Origin: a bacterium
GTDB taxonomy: Bacteria; Myxococcota_A; Bradymonadia; Bradymonadales; Bradymonadaceae
Assembly: GCA_030427705.1 (NCBI GenBank)
Contig: JAUIBR010000040.1
Span: 1 to 61,308 of the forward strand
Length of the DNA stretch: 61,308 nucleotides
Reading direction: 5' to 3'
Part shown: positions 1 to 7,309 of the stretch, in pieces
Numbering within the stretch: position 1 is the stretch's first letter
How the letters are laid out: every line of letters begins with the position of its first letter
The notes under the pieces: model-generated
Databases searched by the model: none
What the model was told of the DNA's origin: nothing
The model's input: the letters and a program-made list of their open reading frames with translations, nothing else
Translations under genes and position numbers: made by a program

Positions 1-372
1 TCCGGCGCTCAGTTTGAAGACGATGTGTTGAAGTCGTTGGGCGCGAAAAAGAACACAGACACCGTACCGGGCGTAGGCAAGACTCCGACAGGCAAAGACA
101 AGACCCACATTCCCGACATTATGGGTCAAGCGTATGGCGTCACCGACATCAAGGACGTCAAGAAGCTGTCGAACTCCAAGCAAATGAGAGCCTTCAGAAA
201 AGCCGCTGAAGAAGGCACGCCGTTCAATCTGATTGTTAGTCCCCGCACGGAAAAGATCTCAAAACCACTACAGCGAGCCATCGAAGAAACCGGCGGAAAG
301 ATCTTCCAGTACAACCCAACTACCGGTAAATGGAGTGAAATTGTCACGGAAGGAAACAAGGTAGTACGATGA
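1..372 (+). CDS. C-terminal part of a polymorphic toxin with a Tox-REase-7-like nuclease domain (5' truncated)
   Basis: The frame is open from base 1, so the gene begins outside the window and only its last 123 codons are present. The visible part has the layout of a restriction-endonuclease-fold toxin tip: an acidic start (GAQFEDDVLKSLG), then HIPDIMG, then VTDIKDVKKL, a Gln/Arg-rich helix (SKQMRAFRKA) and a conserved-looking SKPLQRAIEETGG. Such E...PD...(D/E)xK spacing is known from Tox-REase-7 domains at the ends of RHS and other secreted toxins, which cut nucleic acid in competitor cells. The usual ExK is DxK here (DIK). The next gene overlaps its stop, as expected for a toxin-immunity pair. 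The delivery part and signal cannot be seen. The family call is from memory of the motif pattern. Confidence 0.75.
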   Translation, partial: SGAQFEDDVLKSLGAKKNTDTVPGVGKTPTGKDKTHIPDIMGQAYGVTDIKDVKKLSNSKQMRAFRKAAEEGTPFNLIVSPRTEKISKPLQRAIEETGGKIFQYNPTTGKWSEIVTEGNKVVR

Positions 373-1094
373 TGGACTTGAGTATTCTCACACGCTCTTC
401 GTTATGCGGTCGGGATGCGGGCCAGGCGGTTTTTGAAAGCATGAAGGGCACCCCGTTCGAACCTGTCAAAATCGAGGAGTATGAGCCCATTCGTACGCGT
501 TTCTCCTACGAAGAGATTGACGCGGCATTGGATATATGGGTGGAGAAGCCCTATTGGAAGACGGTCACCAAAGGGCTAGGTGGGGTTTCGTTTTCCAAAA
601 TCTATCCTCATGACTGCTTGTTTTTTTGGGACTTGAAGGCCACGCCTGTTGAGGTGCTCTCCTGGGTTCGAATTCTGAACCAAATGTTTCCAGTGGATTT
701 CGCATCTTACTCAGCGGTGGTAACAGGAGACGTTAAGCGGTCGGATTACCGCGATACCGTATACTCCCTTTCGATGCTGAACTCCCGCGCGATCGTTCGA
801 GGTGTACCAACTATGCCGTGGTTGACCATCTGCGGAGAGCCTTACATCGACATGTGGGGACGAGAGAATCTGCTAAGCGCACCGGTCGCAAAAGCCGAAG
901 AGGTTGATGATTTGGTTGTTCTCCAGTTGACCGAGGAAATGAGCGATCTTGTAAAACGTCCTGATTATTTCTGGGATGTCCGCAATCAAGTTATTGAGCA
1001 TTTGGGTGCCGAGAGTTTTCAGGTCTCAAACCCTGGAAAGGTCGTTGACAAAATTCCTGAGTTCGAATGGGTAAAACCTAAGCCCGAGCAGTAA
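369..1094 (+). CDS. Probable immunity protein for the upstream toxin (Imm52-like?)
   Basis: A 241-residue soluble protein with no signal peptide or membrane segment. Its ATG overlaps the toxin stop codon (ATGA-type, 4 bases), which indicates translational coupling and is the standard arrangement for an immunity gene that neutralises the toxin in the cytoplasm. It is rich in aromatic residues (for example DCLFFWDLKATP and LSWVRILNQMFPVDFASYS). The sequence reminds me of the Imm52 family of toxin-associated immunity proteins, but I cannot verify that. Function rests mainly on position. Confidence 0.6.
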   Translation: MMDLSILTRSSLCGRDAGQAVFESMKGTPFEPVKIEEYEPIRTRFSYEEIDAALDIWVEKPYWKTVTKGLGGVSFSKIYPHDCLFFWDLKATPVEVLSWVRILNQMFPVDFASYSAVVTGDVKRSDYRDTVYSLSMLNSRAIVRGVPTMPWLTICGEPYIDMWGRENLLSAPVAKAEEVDDLVVLQLTEEMSDLVKRPDYFWDVRNQVIEHLGAESFQVSNPGKVVDKIPEFEWVKPKPEQ

Positions 1095-1096
1095 GA

Positions 1097-1363
1097 TTGG
1101 AAGAGACCTCATACAATTTTGACCTCGATGTGCTGCTCGACGCTCTGGCGGAATTGGGGCCGGTAACCGAGTCGGTGCGAGAACTGCTGATGAACCAGGC
1201 TGTGGACACAACCGTCGAGTTCGAGTTCCAACTTCACGATAGCACGAAAGTTACTGTCGTCTCATTTATGGACGACCTCGAGTCGCCTGACGTTGCGTTC
1301 ATTGGTGAAGAACCCGCCATCGCGGCGATTGAAGCGTTCCTTGATGAGTATTTGGGTTTCTAA
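1097..1363 (+). CDS. Small acidic protein next to the toxin-immunity pair
   Basis: An 88-residue, strongly acidic protein starting with TTG two bases after the upstream stop. No signal peptide or transmembrane segment is seen. It has helical Leu/Ala-rich ends and a beta-like middle (TTVEFEFQLHDSTKVTVVSF). Small acidic proteins trailing a toxin cassette are often second immunity proteins or remnants of an older cassette, which would suit this position. I do not recognise the family. The tight spacing suggests one transcript with the two genes upstream. Confidence 0.5.
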   Translation: MEETSYNFDLDVLLDALAELGPVTESVRELLMNQAVDTTVEFEFQLHDSTKVTVVSFMDDLESPDVAFIGEEPAIAAIEAFLDEYLGF

Positions 1364-1577
1364 TAAAGGAACTGGTGGGTCGGCGGCATCGTTCAAGACC
1401 GCCACATATGGGACGCTGGACGTGCAGCATCGACTATGACCAACTAGGCCGCAAGAGACTCGAGACGTTTGGTGCGCAAAACAACGCGACGCATCTGCCG
1501 CTGACGCAATCCTGGCTGACATGCTAGCTGCACCTCCCAAACCACCCAAAGACGCACTAGTCGATTTGTTCAAATGA
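1364..1577 (+). pseudogene. Decayed RHS/YD-repeat fragment
   Basis: No intact gene is present. Frame 1 encodes a short open stretch with a typical YD-repeat motif, SIDYDQLGRKRLETFG (about 1426-1473), ending at TAG 1525-1527. Frame 3 encodes compatible peptide before it (TATYGTLDVQHR, from about 1398) and after it (ADAILADMLAAPPKPPKDAL, ending at TGA 1575-1577). Alternation between two frames suggests the tail of an RHS core gene broken by frameshifts. Orphan toxin-tip fragments are common downstream of active RHS cassettes. The YD motif is visible; the decay scenario is inference. Confidence 0.45.
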
Positions 1578-1595
1578 AGCACCCAGCCAAACCCC

Positions 1596-1650
1596 GAGCC
1601 GCTAGCCCCAAGCCGCTAGCCCCGGAGCCGCTAGCCCCCGAGCCCCCAGC
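1596..1650. repeat. Short tandem repeat, 14-15 bp unit
   Basis: Three near-identical units of (G/A)AGCCGCTAGCCCC lie at 1596-1609, 1610-1623 and 1625-1638, followed by a degenerate fourth unit (CGAGCCCCCAGCC). The array sits exactly between the decayed RHS fragment and the stop codon of the mechanosensitive channel gene, so it is non-coding. No strong hairpin with a T-tract is seen. Confidence 0.8.
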
Positions 1651-3714
1651 CTACTCCTCCTCACCAACCCGATCCAACAAGACCGAATCGATCGAACGCA
1701 CGTGCAGGTCGCGCTGCGGGAACGGAATCTCGATATTCGCTTCGGCCAGTTTGTCCCAGATGATGAAGTTCATTTGGCCTAGCAGGCGGTCGCGCGTGAT
1801 GGTGCGGATATCGTAGTAGATTAGCAGGTCGTAGTTGACCGAGCTGTCGCCGAACTCCATCAAAAGGACTTCCGGACCTGGGCGTTGCTTGACCTTCCCA
1901 TGGCTGCGTGCGGCATCCAGCAGGACTCGGCGCACGATATTCGGGTCGGCGTTGTAGGTGACGCCCACCGGAATTCGCAGACGAATCAGCGGGTCGCGGT
2001 ACGACCAGTTAATCACCTCGCCGCTGACCAACGCTTTGCTGGGAATCAGCATATCGTAATTATCAGGCGTTTTGATGACGACGCTGCGCGCGCCAACATC
2101 GTCCACGCGGCCGTAGACGTTGCCGACCGTGATGATGTCGCCTTTCTTGACCGAACGGCCGAACAACAGGATGAAGCCGGACACCAGGTTCTCGGTAAAG
2201 GTCTGTAAACCAAGGCCGATACCAACACCAAGCGAAGCCATGACGACCGTCAGCGACGACAGATTCACGCCCAGCGCGGCCAGGCCCAGCAACACGCCGA
2301 TGACGAAGATGGCGTAGTTGACCAACGTGTTGACCGCGTAACCCACGCCCACATCCACGTTGAACATGGGATAGACGCGCACCAGGAAGAACGCGCGGAT
2401 CAGGCGGCCCAAGAAAATCGCAAACAACAGGAAGAACACCGCCTCGATGACCGATATCGGGCGAAGCGGCGAGTTCCCGATCATGACAAGCGGGATATCT
2501 AAGAGGGTGCGCAGTGGCTCCCAAAGTCGTAGCAGGCGAATCGCCACATACAGGAAGAACAAGAACCCGGCAGTGCGCAGCATGTTGCCGATGCCGCTGA
2601 ACAGCTCGATCTGCTCGCGCGTTTGCGCCTGCGAGACCGCGGTATCGATGCGCCGCTTCAACCACTGCAGAATCCGTAGCGAGCTGAATAGGACCATCAC
2701 CGCGCCAAATGCGCGGATTAGGATAAACGACGTCGCCTCGGCCCAGCCCAACGCGCCCAGGATAAGCAGCAACGTCGAGAGGCTCATGAACGTGTGATAG
2801 TACTTCTCGGTCATGCGGATCAGGCGAACCTGACCGGCGCTCTCTTCGCGAAGGCGCAAGACCTCGATGACCTCGGGCTTCAGACGCATCAGGCCGATAT
2901 TCAAGAAGGCCAATGAGAGCGAAAACAGGAACTCGGCAAAGCGCTCGATCGCTCCGTCGTAACCAAGTGTTGCGAGCACGACGACCAACACCGACCAGAA
3001 GAAGATGACGTTGACCGCCCAGATTCCCCAGCGCTGAAGCCGCAATGCAGTGGCATCGCTGACGTCGAACAAACGCAACCCGAACGCCGCAACCACGGCC
3101 GCGTGGCTTGCCCGATACCCCGCCAATAACCACAGGACTTCCGTGAAGACCTCCGGCCAGATCGCCTCACTATAGAGCGCCTGAACGGGGAAGTAGCTGA
3201 GCGTAATCAACACCGCGAACGGCGCAAAACGCCCCAGTACAAGCACCCCAGCGCGGCTGAGCTTATTGATCCACTCTGCACCATGGATATCGATGCGGGC
3301 CTGCCGACGCAGCGCCATGCGGGCGATGCGCTGGTCCATGATCCTTAAGTAGAGCAGGGCGAGCAGGATAAGTAGGACGGGGGTGCCAAATTGGAGGAAG
3401 AGGTCGAGCGGGGAAAGTTCGACAATCGCCCGAATATTGTCCGAAAGATCTGCGATTATGCGATCTTCGATCGTGTCATCGAATCCGAGCTCGCGACGCT
3501 CGATAATCCCCGAATAGTTGTCTTTCAGGATCTCCTGCGCGCGACGCAGACCAGGTCCAAAGTCTCGGACTTCAAACGCCAGGGTAGAGTCATCGCTAGA
3601 TTCTGCGGTGCCCTCAGGTCCGTCGGCTTGGGTTTCGTCGTGCGCAAAAACAGGTAGCGCAATCAGGGAAACCACTAAGCCAAAACAGATGGCGATTAAG
3701 CGCATTACGTGCAT
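1651..3714 (-). CDS. MscS-family mechanosensitive ion channel, large multi-helix form
   Basis: A 687-residue inner-membrane protein. It starts with a signal-like segment (RLIAICFGLVVSLIALPVFA), has a charged periplasmic stretch to about residue 100, then a series of transmembrane helices to about residue 480. The Gly/Ala-rich pore helix (ASLGVGIGLGLQTF, about residues 490-505) and the beta domain (KKGDIITVGNVYGRVDDVG) are typical MscS features, followed by the C-terminal alpha/beta domain. The length is well above E. coli MscS and closer to the YbdG/MscK-like group. MscS channels open under membrane tension and release solutes on osmotic downshift. ATG 3714 is chosen because GAGG lies 7 bases upstream; ATG 3705 is an alternative. 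The gene stands alone, with no operon partner. Confidence 0.9.
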   Translation of the reverse strand: MHVMRLIAICFGLVVSLIALPVFAHDETQADGPEGTAESSDDSTLAFEVRDFGPGLRRAQEILKDNYSGIIERRELGFDDTIEDRIIADLSDNIRAIVELSPLDLFLQFGTPVLLILLALLYLRIMDQRIARMALRRQARIDIHGAEWINKLSRAGVLVLGRFAPFAVLITLSYFPVQALYSEAIWPEVFTEVLWLLAGYRASHAAVVAAFGLRLFDVSDATALRLQRWGIWAVNVIFFWSVLVVVLATLGYDGAIERFAEFLFSLSLAFLNIGLMRLKPEVIEVLRLREESAGQVRLIRMTEKYYHTFMSLSTLLLILGALGWAEATSFILIRAFGAVMVLFSSLRILQWLKRRIDTAVSQAQTREQIELFSGIGNMLRTAGFLFFLYVAIRLLRLWEPLRTLLDIPLVMIGNSPLRPISVIEAVFFLLFAIFLGRLIRAFFLVRVYPMFNVDVGVGYAVNTLVNYAIFVIGVLLGLAALGVNLSSLTVVMASLGVGIGLGLQTFTENLVSGFILLFGRSVKKGDIITVGNVYGRVDDVGARSVVIKTPDNYDMLIPSKALVSGEVINWSYRDPLIRLRIPVGVTYNADPNIVRRVLLDAARSHGKVKQRPGPEVLLMEFGDSSVNYDLLIYYDIRTITRDRLLGQMNFIIWDKLAEANIEIPFPQRDLHVRSIDSVLLDRVGEEE

Positions 3715-3771
3715 CAAAAACCTCGGTCGGCTTTTCTATCCCGACCAAGCCAAATTGCCAACTGCACGATG

Positions 3772-3800
3772 TTGCCAACCCATAATGTGTGCGCTATAAG
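3772..3800 (+). promoter_or_regulatory. Predicted sigma70-type promoter
   Basis: TTGCCA (3772-3777), a 17-base spacer and TATAAG (3795-3800) lie upstream of the secreted protein gene starting at 3848. The spacing is optimal and both boxes match consensus well. Confidence 0.5.
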
Positions 3801-3806
3801 CACACA
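3786..3806. promoter_or_regulatory. Inverted repeat over the -10 box (candidate operator)
   Basis: TGTGTGC, seven bases, then GCACACA: a perfect 7-bp dyad with its spacer and right arm covering the predicted -10 element of the 3848 gene. The position suits a repressor site. No regulator is encoded next to it, so its identity is unknown. Confidence 0.4.
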
Positions 3807-3847
3807 GAACCTTTTATGGCGACGTTCAGAAGACTTAGGAGACAGGA

Positions 3848-4345
3848 ATGAAGCTCGTCCGTATCGCCCTCGTGGCATTGTTCTGCTTGACCTTTACGCA
3901 AGCCGCGTTCGCGCAGGACGCAACCCCTGTTGAAAACGAAGAGTTCGGTGTGACGATCACGCCTCCCGCAAAGTGGGAAGTGACTCAAGGAAACGACAAG
4001 GCAGTTGCAAACTTCAAACACCGCGGCTCGCAGTCTCAGATCGAGGTTGTCGGAACCAAGCTCATGACGCCGGACGTGGCTGACGTCTTCTTCAAGACGT
4101 TCCACAAGACGCTCAAAGAGTCGAACTTCGAAGAGCTCAAGTCTGAAGAAGCGACCATCGGTGGCAACAAAGGCACGCAGACCAGCTACAAGTTCACCCA
4201 CTCCGGTGTGACCTTGGAAGTTGTTATCTTCCAATTCATGCGTGAAAGCACCGCATGGTTGGTCGTTGGTTACATGCAAGACGTCGACAAAGAGAAGTAC
4301 CTTCCTGACTTCAACAGCGTCGTCGAGAACATGAAGTTCAAGTAA
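3848..4345 (+). CDS. Secreted small protein, first of a tandem paralogous pair
   Basis: A 165-residue protein with a clear Sec signal (MKLVRIALVALFCLTFTQAAFA, cut before QDATP). The mature part is a single alpha/beta domain containing FGVTITPPAKWEVTQG, FFKTFHKTLKESNFEELK and TAWLVVGYMQD. It aligns along its length with the product of the next gene, including the aligned FFK(T/S)FH, the (A/T)WLVVG segment and the final helix. It probably resides in the periplasm. The fold recalls PsbP/DcrB-like lipid or protein binding domains, but I cannot confirm that. It has its own promoter and is followed by a strong terminator, so it can be expressed apart from its paralogue. Confidence 0.8.
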   Translation: MKLVRIALVALFCLTFTQAAFAQDATPVENEEFGVTITPPAKWEVTQGNDKAVANFKHRGSQSQIEVVGTKLMTPDVADVFFKTFHKTLKESNFEELKSEEATIGGNKGTQTSYKFTHSGVTLEVVIFQFMRESTAWLVVGYMQDVDKEKYLPDFNSVVENMKFK

Positions 4346-4365
4346 TCACTTCATGTGTCGCCAAG

Positions 4366-4392
4366 AACCCGGGCCTTTGTCCGGGTTTTTTT
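4366..4392 (+). terminator. Rho-independent terminator
   Basis: AACCCGG (4366-4372), an 8-base loop, CCGGGTT (4381-4387) and a run of seven T (4386-4392). It lies 20 bases after the stop of the first secreted paralogue. Confidence 0.85.
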
Positions 4393-4462
4393 GTGCCCAG
4401 TGAATTTCCGGCGAACACCGCGCGTCAGTGATATGCAGCGCGCGCACCTTCAGAGGAACCCT

Positions 4463-4966
4463 ATGCGAATACACGCCACCTTCTTCGTATTTTTTGCCGT
4501 CGCCACCTTATTGATGGCGACGACCGCAAACGCCCAAGAACTCGACACCAAGGCCGGCGTGGTCATCAAGTACTCACCCAAATGGAAAGAGGCGAAGACC
4601 ACGAAGGGCGCAAAAGCCGTGCTTCGTTCAACGGTGGATAAGAAGGCGCAGATCGAGTTTCGGATGGCTCCCAAGCTCGACGATGCGAAAGCACAGCAGT
4701 TCTTCAAGAGCTTCCACACCAATCTTCAAAATGCCGGCCTGAAGGTTGTGACGCCCAAGAAAGAGGCGACCTACGCGAAACAGCAAGGCTCAGAGACCGA
4801 ATACGTCACGAAAGGAAAGAAGGGTAACTTCCGCCTGGTGCTCTTTGAGTTTCATCACAAGAAGCACGGCGCCTGGCTGGTCGTCGGCTTTTTCGCCGAG
4901 CGTCAGCGCGATTCGTACTACAAGCAGTTTCAGGAAGTGCTTAACGGTCTCGTCGTCGCCGAATAG
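4463..4966 (+). CDS. Secreted small protein, second of the tandem pair
   Basis: 167 residues from ATG 4463, which has AGAGG 8 bases upstream; a longer in-frame extension upstream runs into the preceding terminator and lacks sense as protein. The signal peptide is MRIHATFFVFFAVATLLMAT followed by TANAQ. The mature domain matches the preceding protein (SPKWKEAKT, QQFFKSFHTNLQNAG, AWLVVGFFAE) but is markedly more basic (many Lys), whereas the first copy is more acidic. This suggests duplication followed by divergence in surface charge. Function is unknown; it is probably periplasmic. Its 3' end overlaps the convergent protease gene by 26 bases. Confidence 0.8.
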   Translation: MRIHATFFVFFAVATLLMATTANAQELDTKAGVVIKYSPKWKEAKTTKGAKAVLRSTVDKKAQIEFRMAPKLDDAKAQQFFKSFHTNLQNAGLKVVTPKKEATYAKQQGSETEYVTKGKKGNFRLVLFEFHHKKHGAWLVVGFFAERQRDSYYKQFQEVLNGLVVAE

Positions 4967-5933
4967 CCAACAGCACCAACCACACCAAACTGGCCGGGCC
5001 CACAGGCGTGCTTGAACAGCCGTCGTCATCGGGCAGTACCTCGCGGTACTGACACAGGCCATTCTCGTTACATTCACTGTCATCACCGCACGCCGCGTCG
5101 TCTTCGCAGGCCAGCGAGCAATAGCCGGTTTGCGCATCGCCGGTGATAAGGCATGCAGTTGGGCAGATATCGGCGGAGATGGCGCAGTAGTCGCCGTAGC
5201 CACCACGCTGTTCTTCGCAGACCGAGAAATCATCGCGGGTAATGCACTCGCGGCCGTCGGCGCAGTTCGACTCGCACTCGTTGGTTTCGCCGGGGTATCG
5301 CGCACACAGATTGAGCTTGTCGTCCGCTGCCAACGAGACCTGGCCCCCGTCGATTAGGTAGCTCGCCGCCATCGTGGCCAGCCGGTCCTCTTCAGTGTGC
5401 GAGAGGCCGATAACGTGCCCAATCTCGTGGGTCACCACGGCAGGGAAATCCACGATGGTCAAGCCAGTTAGATTCGAGTCAGGCGCGGGATCGGGGGCCC
5501 AGGTGTAGTCCGTGGCGTTTAGCAGCACCGCGACGTTTTCCAGATCGCTGCAGACGAAGCTGGTCCACGCGATGAGGCCATCCTGTTCTGGGAAACACGG
5601 GTCGGCGTCTGGGTCGACGAACATCACCGCGGTTTCGTTGGCTGCTACATCCGCCATGCTGTCTCGAACGCCATCGAAAGTCAGCGTGGCTGTGGAGCAA
5701 CTCACGTTGTTCCACGTCTGCACGGCTTGTCGCAGGGCTGAATTGACCTCGGATTGGGTCAGAGTGGTTGGAGGTTCGCCAACAAAGACAATGGGGTATT
5801 CGGTCTGGCCTTCAAGCGCGTTGATAAGGATGGGTTGCGTTGGCAATCCATCATCAAACGTAGCCGCCTGAACTTGGCCTGTGGCCCCGACTATAAGCGC
5901 GATAATCGCGATGTTCAGTTGCAGTATCTTCAC
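4941..5933 (-). CDS. Secreted matrixin-like zinc metalloprotease with MYXO-CTERM-like tail
   Basis: 330 residues with a signal peptide (MKILQLNIAIIALIVGATG...). The zinc site HEIGHVIGLSH (about residues 169-179) has the HExxHxxGxxH form of metzincins of the matrixin/peptidase M10 type, preceded by VVT as usual. A Cys-rich segment follows (about 205-295; e.g. CESNCADGRECITRDD and CEDDAACGDDSECNENGLC) resembling disulfide-rich spacer repeats. The C-terminus is a Gly-Cys motif, a short hydrophobic helix and a basic end (GCSSTP...LVWLVLLAIRRRRDR), the MYXO-CTERM-like sorting layout that anchors proteins at the surface of myxobacteria. It is transcribed divergently from the microcompartment operon. 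Confidence 0.88.
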   Translation of the reverse strand: MKILQLNIAIIALIVGATGQVQAATFDDGLPTQPILINALEGQTEYPIVFVGEPPTTLTQSEVNSALRQAVQTWNNVSCSTATLTFDGVRDSMADVAANETAVMFVDPDADPCFPEQDGLIAWTSFVCSDLENVAVLLNATDYTWAPDPAPDSNLTGLTIVDFPAVVTHEIGHVIGLSHTEEDRLATMAASYLIDGGQVSLAADDKLNLCARYPGETNECESNCADGRECITRDDFSVCEEQRGGYGDYCAISADICPTACLITGDAQTGYCSLACEDDAACGDDSECNENGLCQYREVLPDDDGCSSTPVGPASLVWLVLLAIRRRRDR

Positions 5934-5984
5934 GTAGTGTGTTAGACGCTTTGGAAACCTTCCCGCAAGATTGCACCGAAGAAT

Positions 5985-6611
5985 ATGGTAACACTTCGCA
6001 CCTATATTTTCCTCGACGATATGCAGCCTCAGCTTGCCTCATTTATTGGCAAGACGGCTCGCGGATTCTTGCCGGTTCCCCATGTGGCGAGCCTGTTTGT
6101 CGAGATCGCGCCCGGAATTGCGATTAACCAGGTCACTGACCGCGCTCTGAAGGCTACGAAAGTCGCACCGGCGGTTCAAGTGGTTGAGCGCGCGTTCGGT
6201 CTTCTGGAGGTCCATGATGATGACCAGGGCAACGTCATGGAGGCCGGTAGTGCCATCTTGGACGAGCTTGGGCTCAAAGAATCGGACCGCTACAAGCCAC
6301 GGATCGTTTCGAACCAGGTGATTCGAAGCATCGAGCCGTACCAGAGTCAGATTATCAACCGGAACTCGCAGGGCATGATGCTCTTGCCGGGCCAATCGCT
6401 CTTCATCTTGGAGACCGAGCCTGCAGCGTACGCGGTGTATGCCGCAAACGAAGCGGAGAAAGCCGCGAACGTGTTCCTGGTGAACGTACGACCATACGGT
6501 GCCTTCGGGCGCCTTTACCTCGGCGGAACCGAGGCTGAGATCGACGCGGCACAAGAGGCTGCTATCTCGGCACTTGAAGCTGTCGATGGCGTAGATTTTA
6601 AGAAGCGATAA
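5985..6611 (+). CDS. BMC-T (tandem-domain trimeric) microcompartment shell protein, stacked type
   Basis: 208 residues carrying two BMC-fold halves. The sequence ([60 protein letters not shown]) matches my memory of the H. ochraceum BMC-T2 shell protein (Hoch_5816), whose trimers stack to form a gated double layer thought to pass larger metabolites. It is the first gene of a five-gene same-strand operon (shell, shell, shell, enzyme, shell). The ATG at 5985 has only a weak ribosome site. Only 51 bases separate it from the divergent protease gene, so its promoter must be compact. The BMC-T assignment is firm; gating is by analogy. Confidence 0.93.
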   Translation: MVTLRTYIFLDDMQPQLASFIGKTARGFLPVPHVASLFVEIAPGIAINQVTDRALKATKVAPAVQVVERAFGLLEVHDDDQGNVMEAGSAILDELGLKESDRYKPRIVSNQVIRSIEPYQSQIINRNSQGMMLLPGQSLFILETEPAAYAVYAANEAEKAANVFLVNVRPYGAFGRLYLGGTEAEIDAAQEAAISALEAVDGVDFKKR

Positions 6612-6669
6612 GAACCCTTACCCCCTGTAGATAGCGCTTTGCGCGTGAATCACAAAAGGAAGTCGAAAG

Positions 6670-6972
6670 ATGGCTGATGCTCTCGGAATGATTGAAACTC
6701 GTAGCTTTGCCGCCATGGTCGAAGCAAGCGATGCCATGGTCAAAGCAGCCAAGGTTGAATTGGTTGGCTACGAAAAGACCGGCGGTGGCTTTGTCACTGC
6801 TGTTGTCCGCGGCGATGTTGCAGCTGTGAAAGCAGCGACGGACGCTGGCGCTCGCTATGCTGAGCGTGTTGGTGAGTTGGTTGCTGTGCACGTGATTCCA
6901 CGTCCACACGTCAACGTCGACCTGGTTCTGCCTCTCGGCCGCAAAGAAGCTGCCGAAAAAGTGGCCAAGTAA
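6670..6972 (+). CDS. BMC-H hexameric microcompartment shell protein (PduA/EutM/CcmK type)
   Basis: 100 residues, a single canonical BMC domain starting [20 protein letters not shown], with the signature [20 protein letters not shown] and [11 protein letters not shown], ending in [12 protein letters not shown]. It forms the hexagonal facet tile of the protein shell and its central pore admits small metabolites. AAGGA lies about 10 bases before the ATG, the best ribosome site in the operon, as expected for the most abundant shell subunit. It is very close to the H. ochraceum BMC-H protein as I recall it. There is a 58-base gap from the upstream BMC-T gene. Confidence 0.97.
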   Translation: MADALGMIETRSFAAMVEASDAMVKAAKVELVGYEKTGGGFVTAVVRGDVAAVKAATDAGARYAERVGELVAVHVIPRPHVNVDLVLPLGRKEAAEKVAK

Positions 6973-6994
6973 CACTTAGCCACAGGTCGAACAC

Positions 6995-7285
6995 ATGTTG
7001 CTCGCCGAAGTTATCGGTACCGTCGTGGCTTCTCGAAAAGAAGAGGAGCTCGAGGGTTTACGTTTCCTGGTTTTGCAGCCGGTCAACAAAGACATCAAGG
7101 CGTCCTCAAAGGGCGTCGTTGTCGCTGTCGACGCGGTTGGTGCTGGTGTTGGAGAGGTCGTACTTTTCGCCTCAGGCAGCGCTGCACGCCAAACGTCGCT
7201 CACCAAGAACCGCCCAGTTGATGCGGTGGTCATGGCGATCGTCGATCAGGTCGAAACCGGCGGAAACGTCCACTACAACAAGTAA
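6995..7285 (+). CDS. BMC-P pentameric vertex protein (EutN/CcmL type)
   Basis: 96 residues starting [20 protein letters not shown], with the family hallmarks [20 protein letters not shown] (vertex pore and loop) and the closing [16 protein letters not shown]. Pentamers of this family cap the twelve vertices of a microcompartment. It lies 22 bases after the BMC-H gene. Two further BMC-P genes occur about 50 kb downstream (56976 and 57272), so this genome has at least three vertex variants. Confidence 0.96.
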   Translation: MLLAEVIGTVVASRKEEELEGLRFLVLQPVNKDIKASSKGVVVAVDAVGAGVGEVVLFASGSAARQTSLTKNRPVDAVVMAIVDQVETGGNVHYNK

Positions 7286-7309
7286 TTCTAACAGCTGACG
7301 ACACCAAGT

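Noticed and set aside
2063-3133. 356-codon open frame overlapping the MscS channel on the same strand
   Set aside because: It is Arg/Gly/His-rich out-of-frame translation of the channel gene; the channel frame has clear pore motifs.
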